Shown here piece by piece: positions 1-6,513 of a stretch of 7,208 bases of DNA. Numbering within the stretch: the stretch's first letter is position 1; the number at the start of each line of letters is the position of its first letter. Origin of the DNA: Hyphomicrobiales bacterium (GTDB taxonomy: Bacteria > Pseudomonadota > Alphaproteobacteria > Rhizobiales > Aestuariivirgaceae). The notes beneath the pieces were generated by a model. It searched no databases. It was not told where the DNA came from and saw only the letters and a program-made list of their open reading frames with translations. The position numbers and the translations under genes are program-made. The stretch spans positions 1 through 7,208 of the forward strand of contig JACMJT010000075.1 of NCBI GenBank assembly GCA_014380505.1. The letters are read 5' to 3'.

Positions 1-124
1 CGCCCTCCTCGTAGTTCAACACGAATTGCACGGCAACATAAGCGCCACCCGGCCATTTCGGATCTGGAATGGCCCGCCCATAGCCCTTCATGTCACGCGG
101 ATAGGGTGAGTGGGGATCGGTCAT
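1..124 (-). CDS. puuE: Allantoinase, PuuE type (5' part only, cut by window edge)
   Basis: Only the first 41 codons are inside the window; the gene continues past the left edge. The translation starts MTDPHSPYPRDMKGYG and contains YPRD (residues 8-11), KGYG (13-16), KWPGG (23-27) and FVLNYEEG (34-41). This series is the N-terminal hallmark of PuuE, the polysaccharide-deacetylase-fold allantoinase that opens the hydantoin ring of (S)-allantoin to give allantoate in purine breakdown, a cytoplasmic step. The ATG at 122-124 is chosen because YPRD lies close to the N-terminus in family members. The ribosome binding site is weak (a GGATGG-like stretch about 7 bases upstream), and the reading frame stays open further upstream with a TTG about 17 codons earlier. 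It lies 69 bases behind the oxygenase gene on the same strand, so co-transcription is possible. The catalytic region is not visible, so a related ureide or polysaccharide deacetylase cannot be excluded. Confidence 0.8.
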   Translation of the reverse strand, partial: MTDPHSPYPRDMKGYGRAIPDPKWPGGAYVAVQFVLNYEEG

Positions 125-193
125 CGGCTTGCCATCCGTCCTGTCCCTGTCGAGGCGCGGCGGCCTATTGGCCAAGCCATCTACCTTTTGGGC

Positions 194-1087
194 TTACAAT
201 GCCTCTCTCTGGATGTCGGTGGTCGTCCAGGCCGGACGGCCCTTGATGCGAAGCTTGCGGTCGCCGAACGGAGTGCCGGAGGTATAGGTGAATGTGATAA
301 GAACGCGAACGCCTTCAGTGGGTTTCCCTCCGCGATGATACCCGACCGTATCGGCGAGAATCATGGTTTTTGCCGGACCTGTGCATTTTAGCCACGAGTC
401 CGATGGAAATGTCACACGCATTTCGTCGTCGGTAATTCTCTTGAAGTCTTTGTGTACCGGCGTTTTAGCTGCTCCATCGCTAAACGGATGGGTCTTGGGA
501 ATGTAGGAGAACGGACCGCTGTTCGCATCCACATCCGCGAGATAAATGAATACCTTTATCAGCTTCAGATCTTCCGGATCCCGGTGCCAAAGCTGCGCTT
601 CCACAGCTTGCTCCTTGGTCGGAAAATTCAACCAGGCGCCGATGGCGTGCAAACGCGGCCAAAGGCCCAGATACTGCGAGACGATCTCTAGAAGTTTTTT
701 ATCCAAAGCCAGCTTGACCAAAGGACTGTCGGGATCGTGGTCTTGATCCCATGTGATGAGGCTCGTGAGATAAGATTTTTTGCCGGCGGATTCGCCCTTG
801 GCGATCGTGTCCTGAACTTCAGCTTGTTTGCTGGCTTCTAAAACCACCTTGGCTGCCTCAGCCAGCGCCTGCTGACCTTCCTTGCTCAAAAATTGTTCGC
901 TTGCGCCAACGACAATTCCTTCCTGGGTGATCTTCTGCGCAATCTGGCGAGTATCCGAATATTCGTTCGGGGTCGACTGCGCCCGCCGCGCCCGTTTGCC
1001 GTTACTGACGTCACGCCACCAGTAAAACAGCGGGTTCGGCGTAGCCAGAGCTTTGCGTTTATAAAACCGCTTCAGAAGAAATTGCAC
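194..1087 (-). CDS. Phytanoyl-CoA dioxygenase (PhyH)-family Fe(II)/2-oxoglutarate oxygenase
   Basis: The protein has 297 residues, a usual length for PhyH-family enzymes, which use Fe(II), O2 and 2-oxoglutarate to hydroxylate a substrate. The iron-binding facial triad is visible: H168 and D170 in QLWHRD, and the distal H251 in GYHRGG. R261 in RVLITFTY, ten residues after the distal histidine, is the expected 2-oxoglutarate carboxylate ligand. The stretch from about 177 to 200 (KVFIYLADVD, NSGPFSYIPKTH) is the typical double-stranded beta-helix core with a G-P-F turn. The N-terminal 45 residues are basic (KRFYKRK, GKRARR), and there is no signal peptide. The start is GTG, supported by AGGAG 8 bases upstream; the stop is TAA. 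GC is about 45-57% in four lines I counted, below the transporter genes, which hints at a separate origin. The substrate is unknown: many bacterial relatives sit near glycan or secondary-metabolite genes, while the neighbour here is a probable allantoinase. Confidence 0.8.
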   Translation of the reverse strand: MQFLLKRFYKRKALATPNPLFYWWRDVSNGKRARRAQSTPNEYSDTRQIAQKITQEGIVVGASEQFLSKEGQQALAEAAKVVLEASKQAEVQDTIAKGESAGKKSYLTSLITWDQDHDPDSPLVKLALDKKLLEIVSQYLGLWPRLHAIGAWLNFPTKEQAVEAQLWHRDPEDLKLIKVFIYLADVDANSGPFSYIPKTHPFSDGAAKTPVHKDFKRITDDEMRVTFPSDSWLKCTGPAKTMILADTVGYHRGGKPTEGVRVLITFTYTSGTPFGDRKLRIKGRPAWTTTDIQREAL

Positions 1088-1095
1088 TATTTGGG

Positions 1096-1100
1096 CTCCT
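1096..1100 (-). promoter_or_regulatory. Ribosome binding site fixing the GTG start of the oxygenase gene
   Basis: Read on the minus strand, the sequence is AGGAG followed by the 8-base spacer CCCAAATA and then GTG. This is a near-ideal Shine-Dalgarno placement and is why the GTG at 1085-1087 is taken as the start. The rest of the 88-base gap back to the membrane-protein gene (1101-1175) is relatively AT-rich. It shows no recognisable sigma-70 promoter and no terminator with a T-run. Confidence 0.65.
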
Positions 1101-1175
1101 GTTGATAAACCATTTTCTTCGCTATTTTGGACTGTTTTCTCTATTGCGGCAAGGCCGCCCGCGTTGTTGGCGCCA

Positions 1176-2561
1176 TCACGAAATGACCGGAGTCGACAGA
1201 AGCCACAGGCCGAAAACCGTATAGAAAACCATCAAGATATTGAGGGGCGCCTGACTGAGCGCTGCGGCCCGAACGGCATCGCCGTTACGCAGCGCTAAAA
1301 AATGCGCCACCGCCACGGCCATGACGTGGCCGACAACAACGATGGCCGTCTGGAGCCGGTACACGAGGGTGGCCACGCGGTGATCCATCATTATCGACGC
1401 AGGCGGATTGAGATCAGCCGTACCCAGGATATCGAGGCCGGTGCCAAACGGATCGGACAACGCTTTGATGGCTTTCAAGGCGTCAACCGGGAAATCCGCG
1501 AGATAATGCGCAAAGTGATAAGCAAGAGCAATTGGCACTATCGCCATAACGAGGCCCGGTATCTCGCGGCTTCGCGCCACGAAGCGGCCCGCGGCAACCG
1601 CTGCGGCGTAAGCTATCCCAAGACCAACGCCCATAAGCGCAAGCCCCACCGTATTGGCAAAAACCACAGCGGACCGCCCCGGAAATTCCAATGGATTGAG
1701 GGCAAGCTGGTCAGCCCAGAAGAAGGTCTGCGAAAACCCATCGAACGTCACGGTGGCAAGAGCGAGTAAAACGAATGCACCCTCGCTCCATGTGGAGGCT
1801 TTACCCGGCAACAAACCATGTCCTGGCAGGCCGAAGCGAAGGCGCAGTCCCCCGTCCATGGCGTTCCATTGAAAAGGGCTGAGCCTGCCCACCATGCGAA
1901 AATAGACTGAAAACGCTTCGGCCTTGCGCATCCATTCAAACTCGCCGAAGAGCAAAAGTCCCAGCAGATTCACAAGAAAATAGCACGTCGCCGCCATGGC
2001 GAGCCGCGGCGGATCATCGGGCGCTGGATAAACGAGTTGGAACCACGCGAAGGCAAAAAACATGGCGACTGCCGGCCAGTGGCCAAGCCAGGCGGGATAA
2101 CGCAACGGGGGACGGGGCGGCCCAATCAAACGATAAAGGCCGGCCCACGGATTGAACAGCGGCCAGACGTTTCCCATCAAAAGGCAAAGTATCGTGAAGC
2201 CGACCCACCACAAGCTCCAGATATAACCCGGGAGAGGATTGGAGATCGGATCGGCTGGCCCATAAATGCCCGCGAGAATGAGCATGGAAAGAACGGCAAA
2301 GCTGATGAGGCTTGTTAAGATACGTAAGTCCGGGGAAATACTAGGAAAGCCGAATTCCCAAACTGGAGCTTTCCAACGTTTAAATATGGGAGAAAGCCCC
2401 ACCAGCAGAACCGAAGCAAATACCGCAAGACCACCGCCCAGCACGTAAAGTTCAGTCGGCAACAACATGATTTGGCCGCGCTCGCTGGCGTGGGCGAGCG
2501 CCGGCGTCACCCAAAAAGCTTGCGCCATCAACAGCAGCGCGCCGCGCCTAACGCCACCCAT
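1176..2561 (-). CDS. Uncharacterised polytopic membrane protein with signal peptide and membrane-associated histidines
   Basis: The protein has 461 residues and is strongly hydrophobic. Residues 1-24 look like a Sec signal peptide (RRGALLLMAQ core, ALA-HA cleavage region). By eye there are then about nine to ten membrane segments, near 35-57, 80-100, 112-130, 160-178, 187-205, 262-280, 298-325, 336-354, 400-424 and 440-458. Striking motifs are GNVWPLFNPW (130-139), AYHFAHYLADFP (347-358), MMDHR (391-395) and GHVMAVAVAH (411-420). H349, H352, H412 and H420 lie in or beside membrane helices and could bind heme or metal, but this is only inference. The ATG is preceded by GGGAG with a 6-base spacer. 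The gene is divergent from the ABC transporter across 94 bases. I have a faint recollection of similar proteins annotated as fenitrothion-hydrolase-like membrane proteins beside such transporters, but no known hydrolase motif is visible. I give no function; accessory transport or a membrane redox role are the options I would consider. Confidence 0.75.
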   Translation of the reverse strand: MGGVRRGALLLMAQAFWVTPALAHASERGQIMLLPTELYVLGGGLAVFASVLLVGLSPIFKRWKAPVWEFGFPSISPDLRILTSLISFAVLSMLILAGIYGPADPISNPLPGYIWSLWWVGFTILCLLMGNVWPLFNPWAGLYRLIGPPRPPLRYPAWLGHWPAVAMFFAFAWFQLVYPAPDDPPRLAMAATCYFLVNLLGLLLFGEFEWMRKAEAFSVYFRMVGRLSPFQWNAMDGGLRLRFGLPGHGLLPGKASTWSEGAFVLLALATVTFDGFSQTFFWADQLALNPLEFPGRSAVVFANTVGLALMGVGLGIAYAAAVAAGRFVARSREIPGLVMAIVPIALAYHFAHYLADFPVDALKAIKALSDPFGTGLDILGTADLNPPASIMMDHRVATLVYRLQTAIVVVGHVMAVAVAHFLALRNGDAVRAAALSQAPLNILMVFYTVFGLWLLSTPVIS

Positions 2562-2655
2562 GGGCCGCTCCCTTGACTCGCCAAAAATTTCCTTCGCATA
2601 CTAACCACTGGACAACAGGCCGCAAAGTAGCTCTTGGCGGACAGGGAGGAAGATC
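2562..2655. promoter_or_regulatory. Divergent intergenic region with candidate promoters
   Basis: This 94-base region separates the minus-strand membrane-protein gene from the plus-strand transporter operon, so it should hold the start signals for both. On the plus strand, TTGACT (2573-2578), an 18-base spacer and CATACT (2597-2602) form a plausible sigma-70 promoter with 5/6 and 4/6 consensus matches. On the minus strand, TAGTAT (complement of 2598-2603) with a TTGCGG 16 bases upstream is a weaker candidate (4/6 and 3/6). The two -10 elements would overlap, so firing in the two directions could be mutually exclusive. I see no clear operator palindrome beyond a short AAATTT. All of this is reading by eye from consensus. 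Confidence 0.4.
2644..2650 (+). promoter_or_regulatory. Strong ribosome binding site of the binding-protein gene
   Basis: GGGAGGA ends 5 bases before the ATG at 2656. It is the strongest Shine-Dalgarno sequence in the operon, as expected for a binding protein made in excess over its membrane partners. It fixes the start at 2656. Confidence 0.7.
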
Positions 2656-3936
2656 ATGGGCAACGAAACTCTGAACGCTCCGGCATTGATCAGCCGGCGC
2701 AGCGTGCTGATGGCCACGGGCGCCACCATCGCAGCTAGCCTGATCCCTCCAGCGCTTGCCCAGGCCTCGCCCATCAAGATCGGCCTCCAGGCCCATCTTA
2801 CCGGCATTGGGGCGAGCTACGGCCATTGGTATGACAAGGTGAGCAAGGCCGCCGTCAAAACCATCAACGATGCCGGCGGCATCGGCGGGCGGCCCATCGA
2901 ACTTGTCGTTGAAGATGACGGTACGGATGCCAAGCGCGCTTCCGAAGTGATCGAGAAATTTGCGTCCCAGCACAAGACGGACTTTGTTTTTGGCCCACTG
3001 TTCAGTCATGTGGCGGCAAGTTCCGCCGCGCGGGCCGGTGAATTGAAGTTGCCGCTTCTGATAGCCAGCGAGACGTCGGACCTCGCCGCCGGCAGTTTCA
3101 ACCGTTACGTCTTCCAAGTCGGCAATACCAACGTGCGCTCCCAGGTCACCGCGGTTTCACCCTGGATCGTGAGCAACGCCGGGAAGAAGATCACGATGAT
3201 CGTTCCCGACTACGTTTTCGGTTACGAACATCGGGATGTCTTCACCGAAGAGGCCAAGAAGGCCGGCGGTGAAGTCAATGCCGTGATTGCGATTTCACCG
3301 GCGGAGACGAGTTTCACCAAATATTTCTCGCAAATTCCAAAGGGTACGGAAGCTATATATCACGTCATGGTAGGGCCCGGCGTTCTCACCTTCGTGCGCG
3401 AGCTTGGCGAATATTTCAGCGGCAAGGGGCCGAAACTTTTCGGATTTATCGATTCCCTTGAAGCCGTCGACATTGCTTCGCCCGGACTCGAATTCCTTGA
3501 GGGTTCGCACCTCTGGGAAGCCTTCCCGCGCTTCGCCGCCGGGTTGCCAACGGAATTCGCCAAGAACTACCGCGCCGCCGTTGGCATCGATGACAATGGC
3601 GCCGATACCGCCAATCCGGGAGACATATCGACTGCATCGCACATGTTCGGCTGCTGGGAGTCGCTCTACGCCATCAAACAGGCGGTTGAAGCGAGCGGCT
3701 ACAAGGATGGCAATGACAAGGCCAAATTCATTGAGGCCATCGAGGCGATCCCAAGCTTCGATGAGAGCGATGCCTATCCGCAGGGCACCAAAACCTTCAT
3801 CGGCAAGACCCACCAGAGCTTTGGGCGCCAGTTCATTTCCAAAGTCGAGGGCGGCAAGCTCACGGTCGTCCACACGACGACAATCGAGGATGGCATGTAT
3901 GACATGACCGCCGACTACACAGCACAGCCGCTCTGA
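2656..3936 (+). CDS. Periplasmic substrate-binding protein of a LivK/amide/urea-type ABC importer, probable Tat substrate
   Basis: The protein has 426 residues, near the 370-430 usual for type I periplasmic binding proteins (Peripla_BP_6, LivJ/LivK/AmiC/UrtA group). The N-terminus carries SRRSVLMATG (residues 13-22), a twin-arginine export motif with R14 and R15, then a hydrophobic stretch and a cleavage site near ALAQA (33-37). There is no lipobox cysteine. The mature protein begins with the first beta strand IKIGLQAHLTG (40-50). Then come NDAGGIGGRPIELVVEDDGTD (71-91), typical of the family, and the GP-SHVAASSAA ligand-side loop (113-125). The second lobe starts around 178 (KITMIVPDYVFGYEH). 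It should capture the solute in the periplasm and deliver it to the permeases encoded immediately downstream. The ligand cannot be read from sequence; amides, ureides, amino acids and aromatic acids are all carried by this family. It is the first gene of the operon, behind a strong ribosome binding site. Confidence 0.88.
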   Translation: MGNETLNAPALISRRSVLMATGATIAASLIPPALAQASPIKIGLQAHLTGIGASYGHWYDKVSKAAVKTINDAGGIGGRPIELVVEDDGTDAKRASEVIEKFASQHKTDFVFGPLFSHVAASSAARAGELKLPLLIASETSDLAAGSFNRYVFQVGNTNVRSQVTAVSPWIVSNAGKKITMIVPDYVFGYEHRDVFTEEAKKAGGEVNAVIAISPAETSFTKYFSQIPKGTEAIYHVMVGPGVLTFVRELGEYFSGKGPKLFGFIDSLEAVDIASPGLEFLEGSHLWEAFPRFAAGLPTEFAKNYRAAVGIDDNGADTANPGDISTASHMFGCWESLYAIKQAVEASGYKDGNDKAKFIEAIEAIPSFDESDAYPQGTKTFIGKTHQSFGRQFISKVEGGKLTVVHTTTIEDGMYDMTADYTAQPL

Positions 3937-3946
3937 TCGCTCACAA

Positions 3947-3968
3947 CGGGGAACCGGTGCTGGTCCCG
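3947..3968 (+). other. Imperfect intercistronic hairpin between the binding-protein and first permease genes
   Basis: CGGGGAACC (3947-3955) can pair imperfectly, with bulges, with GGTCCCG (3962-3968) around a 6-base loop. It lies in the 38-base gap after the binding-protein stop codon. Hairpins in this position commonly protect binding-protein mRNA and lower expression of the downstream membrane genes. No T-run follows, so it is not a standard terminator. The bulges make it a weak call. Confidence 0.3.
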
Positions 3969-3974
3969 CCTTAG

Positions 3975-4856
3975 ATGGACATCGGTCCTACCCTTCTTCT
4001 GGCCTTCCTTGAAGGCATCGTCGGCGCATCGGTGTTGGCGCTGACGGCGCTGGGTTTGTCGCTGGTTTTTGGCGTCATGCGCATCATCAATATCGCCCAT
4101 GGCGAACTGGTCATGCTCGGAGCCATTCTAGCCTGGGCCGTCGTTCATTTTACCGGAAGCGGACCGCTCATCGGTTTTCTTGCCGCCCTCATCGTGGCGC
4201 CGCTTATCGCCGGCGCATTTGCCATCACCGCCGACTGGCTGGTGCTGCGCCGCATCAACTATGATCCCGAGCGCACCATCGTCGCCACCATGGGCCTTCT
4301 CTTCCTCGCCCAGCAAATCGTGCTCATGACCTTTGGCCCAGATGCGAAGCCCGTGGAACCGCCGATATATTTCCGCATCAGTTTTCCCTGGTTCGGCTAT
4401 TCGGGCTACAAGCTGATTGTGGTCGCAGCCATTATCGCGCTCATCACGGCCACTTGGCTCCTCCTGTCGCGCACGCGGTTGGGTCTTTATATGCGGGCAA
4501 CCCAGATGGACTCCGAAATCGCCCAAGCCTTCGGCGTTCCTGTCAGTCGCATCTATGCCACGGTGTTTGCGCTGGGCGCTGCTCTTGCGGCGGTAGCCGG
4601 TGTCCTCGTCGTACCAATCCAGCAGGCTCACTATCTCATGGGTGCTGATCCCCTGCTCCTCTCCTTCATCGTTGTGATCGTAGGCGGCCTCGGAAATTTA
4701 CGCGGAACATTGCTTGCCGCCACTGCCATCGGCATCGGCGAGGGCATGATTTCGGTGATGTTCTCACCAACGCTGGCGAAAATCGTGGCGACCCTGCTTG
4801 TGGCTCTGGTGTTGATTGTCAGACCCGGCGGATTGACGCGTGAGGAACCGGCATGA
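3975..4856 (+). CDS. livH: ABC transporter permease, LivH family
   Basis: The protein has 293 residues, the normal size for LivH-type inner-membrane permeases. The signature region ALGLSLVFGVMRIINIAHGE (25-44) is characteristic, with the conserved N-x-A-H-G-E. The cytoplasmic coupling-loop region around RATQMDSEIAQAFGVP (174-189) is followed by the conserved membrane segment ALAAVAGVL (203-211) and the VGGLGNLRG stretch (236-244). About eight membrane segments are apparent. The ATG at 3975 is forced at its 5' side because an in-frame TAG (3972-3974) directly precedes it, and the next in-frame ATG would delete the first helix. There is no Shine-Dalgarno sequence at normal distance; the only purine run lies some 20 bases upstream inside a possible hairpin. 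The protein pairs with the LivM-type permease whose start overlaps its stop by 4 bases. The substrate is unknown, so the symbol denotes family only. Confidence 0.88.
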   Translation: MDIGPTLLLAFLEGIVGASVLALTALGLSLVFGVMRIINIAHGELVMLGAILAWAVVHFTGSGPLIGFLAALIVAPLIAGAFAITADWLVLRRINYDPERTIVATMGLLFLAQQIVLMTFGPDAKPVEPPIYFRISFPWFGYSGYKLIVVAAIIALITATWLLLSRTRLGLYMRATQMDSEIAQAFGVPVSRIYATVFALGAALAAVAGVLVVPIQQAHYLMGADPLLLSFIVVIVGGLGNLRGTLLAATAIGIGEGMISVMFSPTLAKIVATLLVALVLIVRPGGLTREEPA

Positions 4857-5794
4857 GGTCGTTCGCCTTTCATGCATGTATTGTGCTGGCTCTCTTTGCC
4901 CTGCAATTTGTGCTTCCTCCCTATCATCACGCCAATGCCGCTCGCATCATGGTGTATGCGGTCCTCGCGGTCGGTTACAATGTGTTGTTGGGTTACACGG
5001 GCCTCATGAGCCTCGGGCACGCCATGTTCTTTGCCGCTGGGGCCTATGGTGCAGGCATTTCCATTTATTGGTTCGGCTTCGACCCTATTGCCGCTTTTGT
5101 CATGGGGTTGGGCTCGGGATTGGCGCTCTCACTTGTCACGGGGATTTTCCTTCTCCGCAGCACCGGCGTTGCATTTCTCATCGTCACGCTCATGCTGTCC
5201 CAGGCGTTTTTCCTCTCGACCCTCTATTTCAACGGCATTACGCTTGGTGAACAGGGGATGGTTCTTTCCAACGTTGCGGCCGTCGAGATTTTCGGCATTC
5301 CGTTTCGCCTCAGCGACCCGGCAGTCAAGTATAATTTGGCAACCGCCGCCTTCGCGGTTTCGCTGTTTGCAAGCTTGTGGCTGGTACGCTCGCCGTTGGG
5401 GCGCGTGCTCATCGCCATCCGCGAGAACGAGCCGCGCACCCGCATGCTGGGCTACAACACCTTCGCCTATCGTTACCTGGCCATTGCCGTCTCCGGTACT
5501 ATCGCTGGGTTATCCGGCGCGCTTTATTGCCTGCTGTTCTCCTATGTGGGCTCGTCCTTCGCATCGCTGCAATATTCGACACTGCCGTTGCTGTGGACGC
5601 TGCTCGGCGGCGCCGGCACGATCATCGGGCCGCTGATTGGCACCGGTGTCATGTTCTATCTCGTGGATATTTCGAGCAGCTTCACATCAAGCTATCTGCT
5701 TGTCGTGGGCGTCACCCTGCTGGCGCTCACCTTGTGGTTTCCCAAAGGCATCGCGGGCATGATCCGCGCCCGCTGGCTGGCGTGGCTGCCGTGA
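4853..5794 (+). CDS. livM: ABC transporter permease, LivM family
   Basis: The protein has 313 residues and is the second inner-membrane subunit of the importer. The N-terminal helix pair is followed by the family signature GYNVLLGYTGLMSLGHAMFF (41-60) and GAYGAG (63-68). The cytoplasmic coupling loop is clear: SPLGRVLIAIRENEPRTRMLGYN (180-202), with the conserved R-E-N-E. A glycine-rich helix LLGGAGTIIGPLIGT (250-264) and the terminal LWFPKGIAG (294-302) are also typical. Several membrane segments are apparent. The ATG overlaps the upstream permease stop as ATGA, with GAGGA a few bases before it, so translation is probably coupled as well as independently initiated. The predicted partners are the LivH-type permease and the two ATPases encoded next. 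No defect is visible. Confidence 0.9.
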   Translation: MRSFAFHACIVLALFALQFVLPPYHHANAARIMVYAVLAVGYNVLLGYTGLMSLGHAMFFAAGAYGAGISIYWFGFDPIAAFVMGLGSGLALSLVTGIFLLRSTGVAFLIVTLMLSQAFFLSTLYFNGITLGEQGMVLSNVAAVEIFGIPFRLSDPAVKYNLATAAFAVSLFASLWLVRSPLGRVLIAIRENEPRTRMLGYNTFAYRYLAIAVSGTIAGLSGALYCLLFSYVGSSFASLQYSTLPLLWTLLGGAGTIIGPLIGTGVMFYLVDISSSFTSSYLLVVGVTLLALTLWFPKGIAGMIRARWLAWLP

Positions 5795-6513
5795 ATATTC
5801 TTGAGGTCCGCAATCTCTCGCGGCACTACGGCGGGCTGGCTGCGGTGAAAGACGTTTCGCTGGATGTCGCTAAGGGTGAAGTCCGCGCCATCATCGGGCC
5901 CAATGGCGCGGGCAAGACAACGCTGGTCAGCATGATCAGCGGGCGGATCACGCCTTCGGCCGGCCACATCGCATTCATAGGCAGGGACATTACCCGCACG
6001 AAGTCCTGGAACCGCGTGCTGCTTGGCATCGTCTATACATTTCAGGTCACCAGCATCTACCGCAATCTCACGTGTTATGAGAACGTGGCGCTGGCGGCCC
6101 AGCGGCGGCGGCCAAGTGTTGTGATCTACCGCGAAAAGGCCATACGCACCGCCGTTTTGGAAGCCCTCGGCCGCGTGGGGCTGGCAGGCGATCTTAACCG
6201 TCAGGCTGGCATCCTGCCTTACGGTCATCAGCGCCTCCTCGAAGTGGCGATGGCCCTGGCTTTGACGCCCAAACTTCTCATCCTCGATGAACCAACCCAG
6301 GGATTGGCGCCTTCGGAGATCGCCGCATTCTGTGATCTCGTCCGCGACGTTTCGCAAGGAGCCACGGTGCTTCTCATCGAACACAATCTCAAGGTGGTTC
6401 TTGAGTTGGCGAGCCAAATAACGGTGATGGACCAAGGTGCTATCATCGCCGAGGGCACCCCAAAAGAAATCGAACAACATCCCGCGGTGCGGCGGGCCTA
6501 TCTGGGGCAGTGA
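5791..6513 (+). CDS. livG: ABC transporter ATP-binding protein, LivG family
   Basis: The protein has 240 residues and starts at GTG, overlapping the upstream permease stop as GTGA. The open frame reaches back to about 5377, but that extension lies inside livM and is unlike any ATPase, so the GTG is chosen because MNILEVRNLSRHYGG is the expected N-terminus. Walker A is GPNGAGKTT (36-44), the Q-loop is YTFQVTS (Q85), the signature is LPYGHQRLLE (142-151), Walker B is LLILDEP (162-168), and the H-loop histidine is H198 in IEHNLKVV. The C-terminal EGTPKEIEQHPAVRRAYLGQ is typical of LivG. The signature has PYG rather than SGG, which is usual in this subfamily. The protein forms the ATP-hydrolysing pair with the LivF-type protein at the cytoplasmic face of the permeases. 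No strong ribosome binding site precedes it, so initiation is likely by coupling. Confidence 0.9.
   Translation: MNILEVRNLSRHYGGLAAVKDVSLDVAKGEVRAIIGPNGAGKTTLVSMISGRITPSAGHIAFIGRDITRTKSWNRVLLGIVYTFQVTSIYRNLTCYENVALAAQRRRPSVVIYREKAIRTAVLEALGRVGLAGDLNRQAGILPYGHQRLLEVAMALALTPKLLILDEPTQGLAPSEIAAFCDLVRDVSQGATVLLIEHNLKVVLELASQITVMDQGAIIAEGTPKEIEQHPAVRRAYLGQ

Noticed and set aside
174..195. AAGCC...GGCTT inverted repeat after the oxygenase stop codon
   Set aside because: A 5-bp stem with a 12-base loop and no T-run is expected by chance; it was considered as a terminator and dropped.
110..391. 93-codon plus-strand frame at the left edge
   Set aside because: It is antisense to the end of the oxygenase gene and the start of the allantoinase gene, both supported by family motifs.
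1146..1158. Short hairpin GCGGC-AAG-GCCGC between the membrane-protein and oxygenase genes
   Set aside because: The stem is only 5 bp and no T-run follows in either direction, so it is not supported as a terminator.
2548..3117. 189-codon minus-strand frame opposite the binding-protein gene
   Set aside because: It is a shadow of the binding-protein gene with low-complexity composition, and it would overlap the start of the membrane-protein gene and its control region.
3295..3873. 192-codon minus-strand frame inside the binding-protein gene
   Set aside because: It is antisense to a well-supported coding region and carries no motif of its own.
5377..5790. In-frame upstream extension of the livG reading frame
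   Set aside because: It lies wholly inside livM in another frame, its translation is rich in H and R with no family resemblance, and a GTG at 5791 gives the expected LivG N-terminus.
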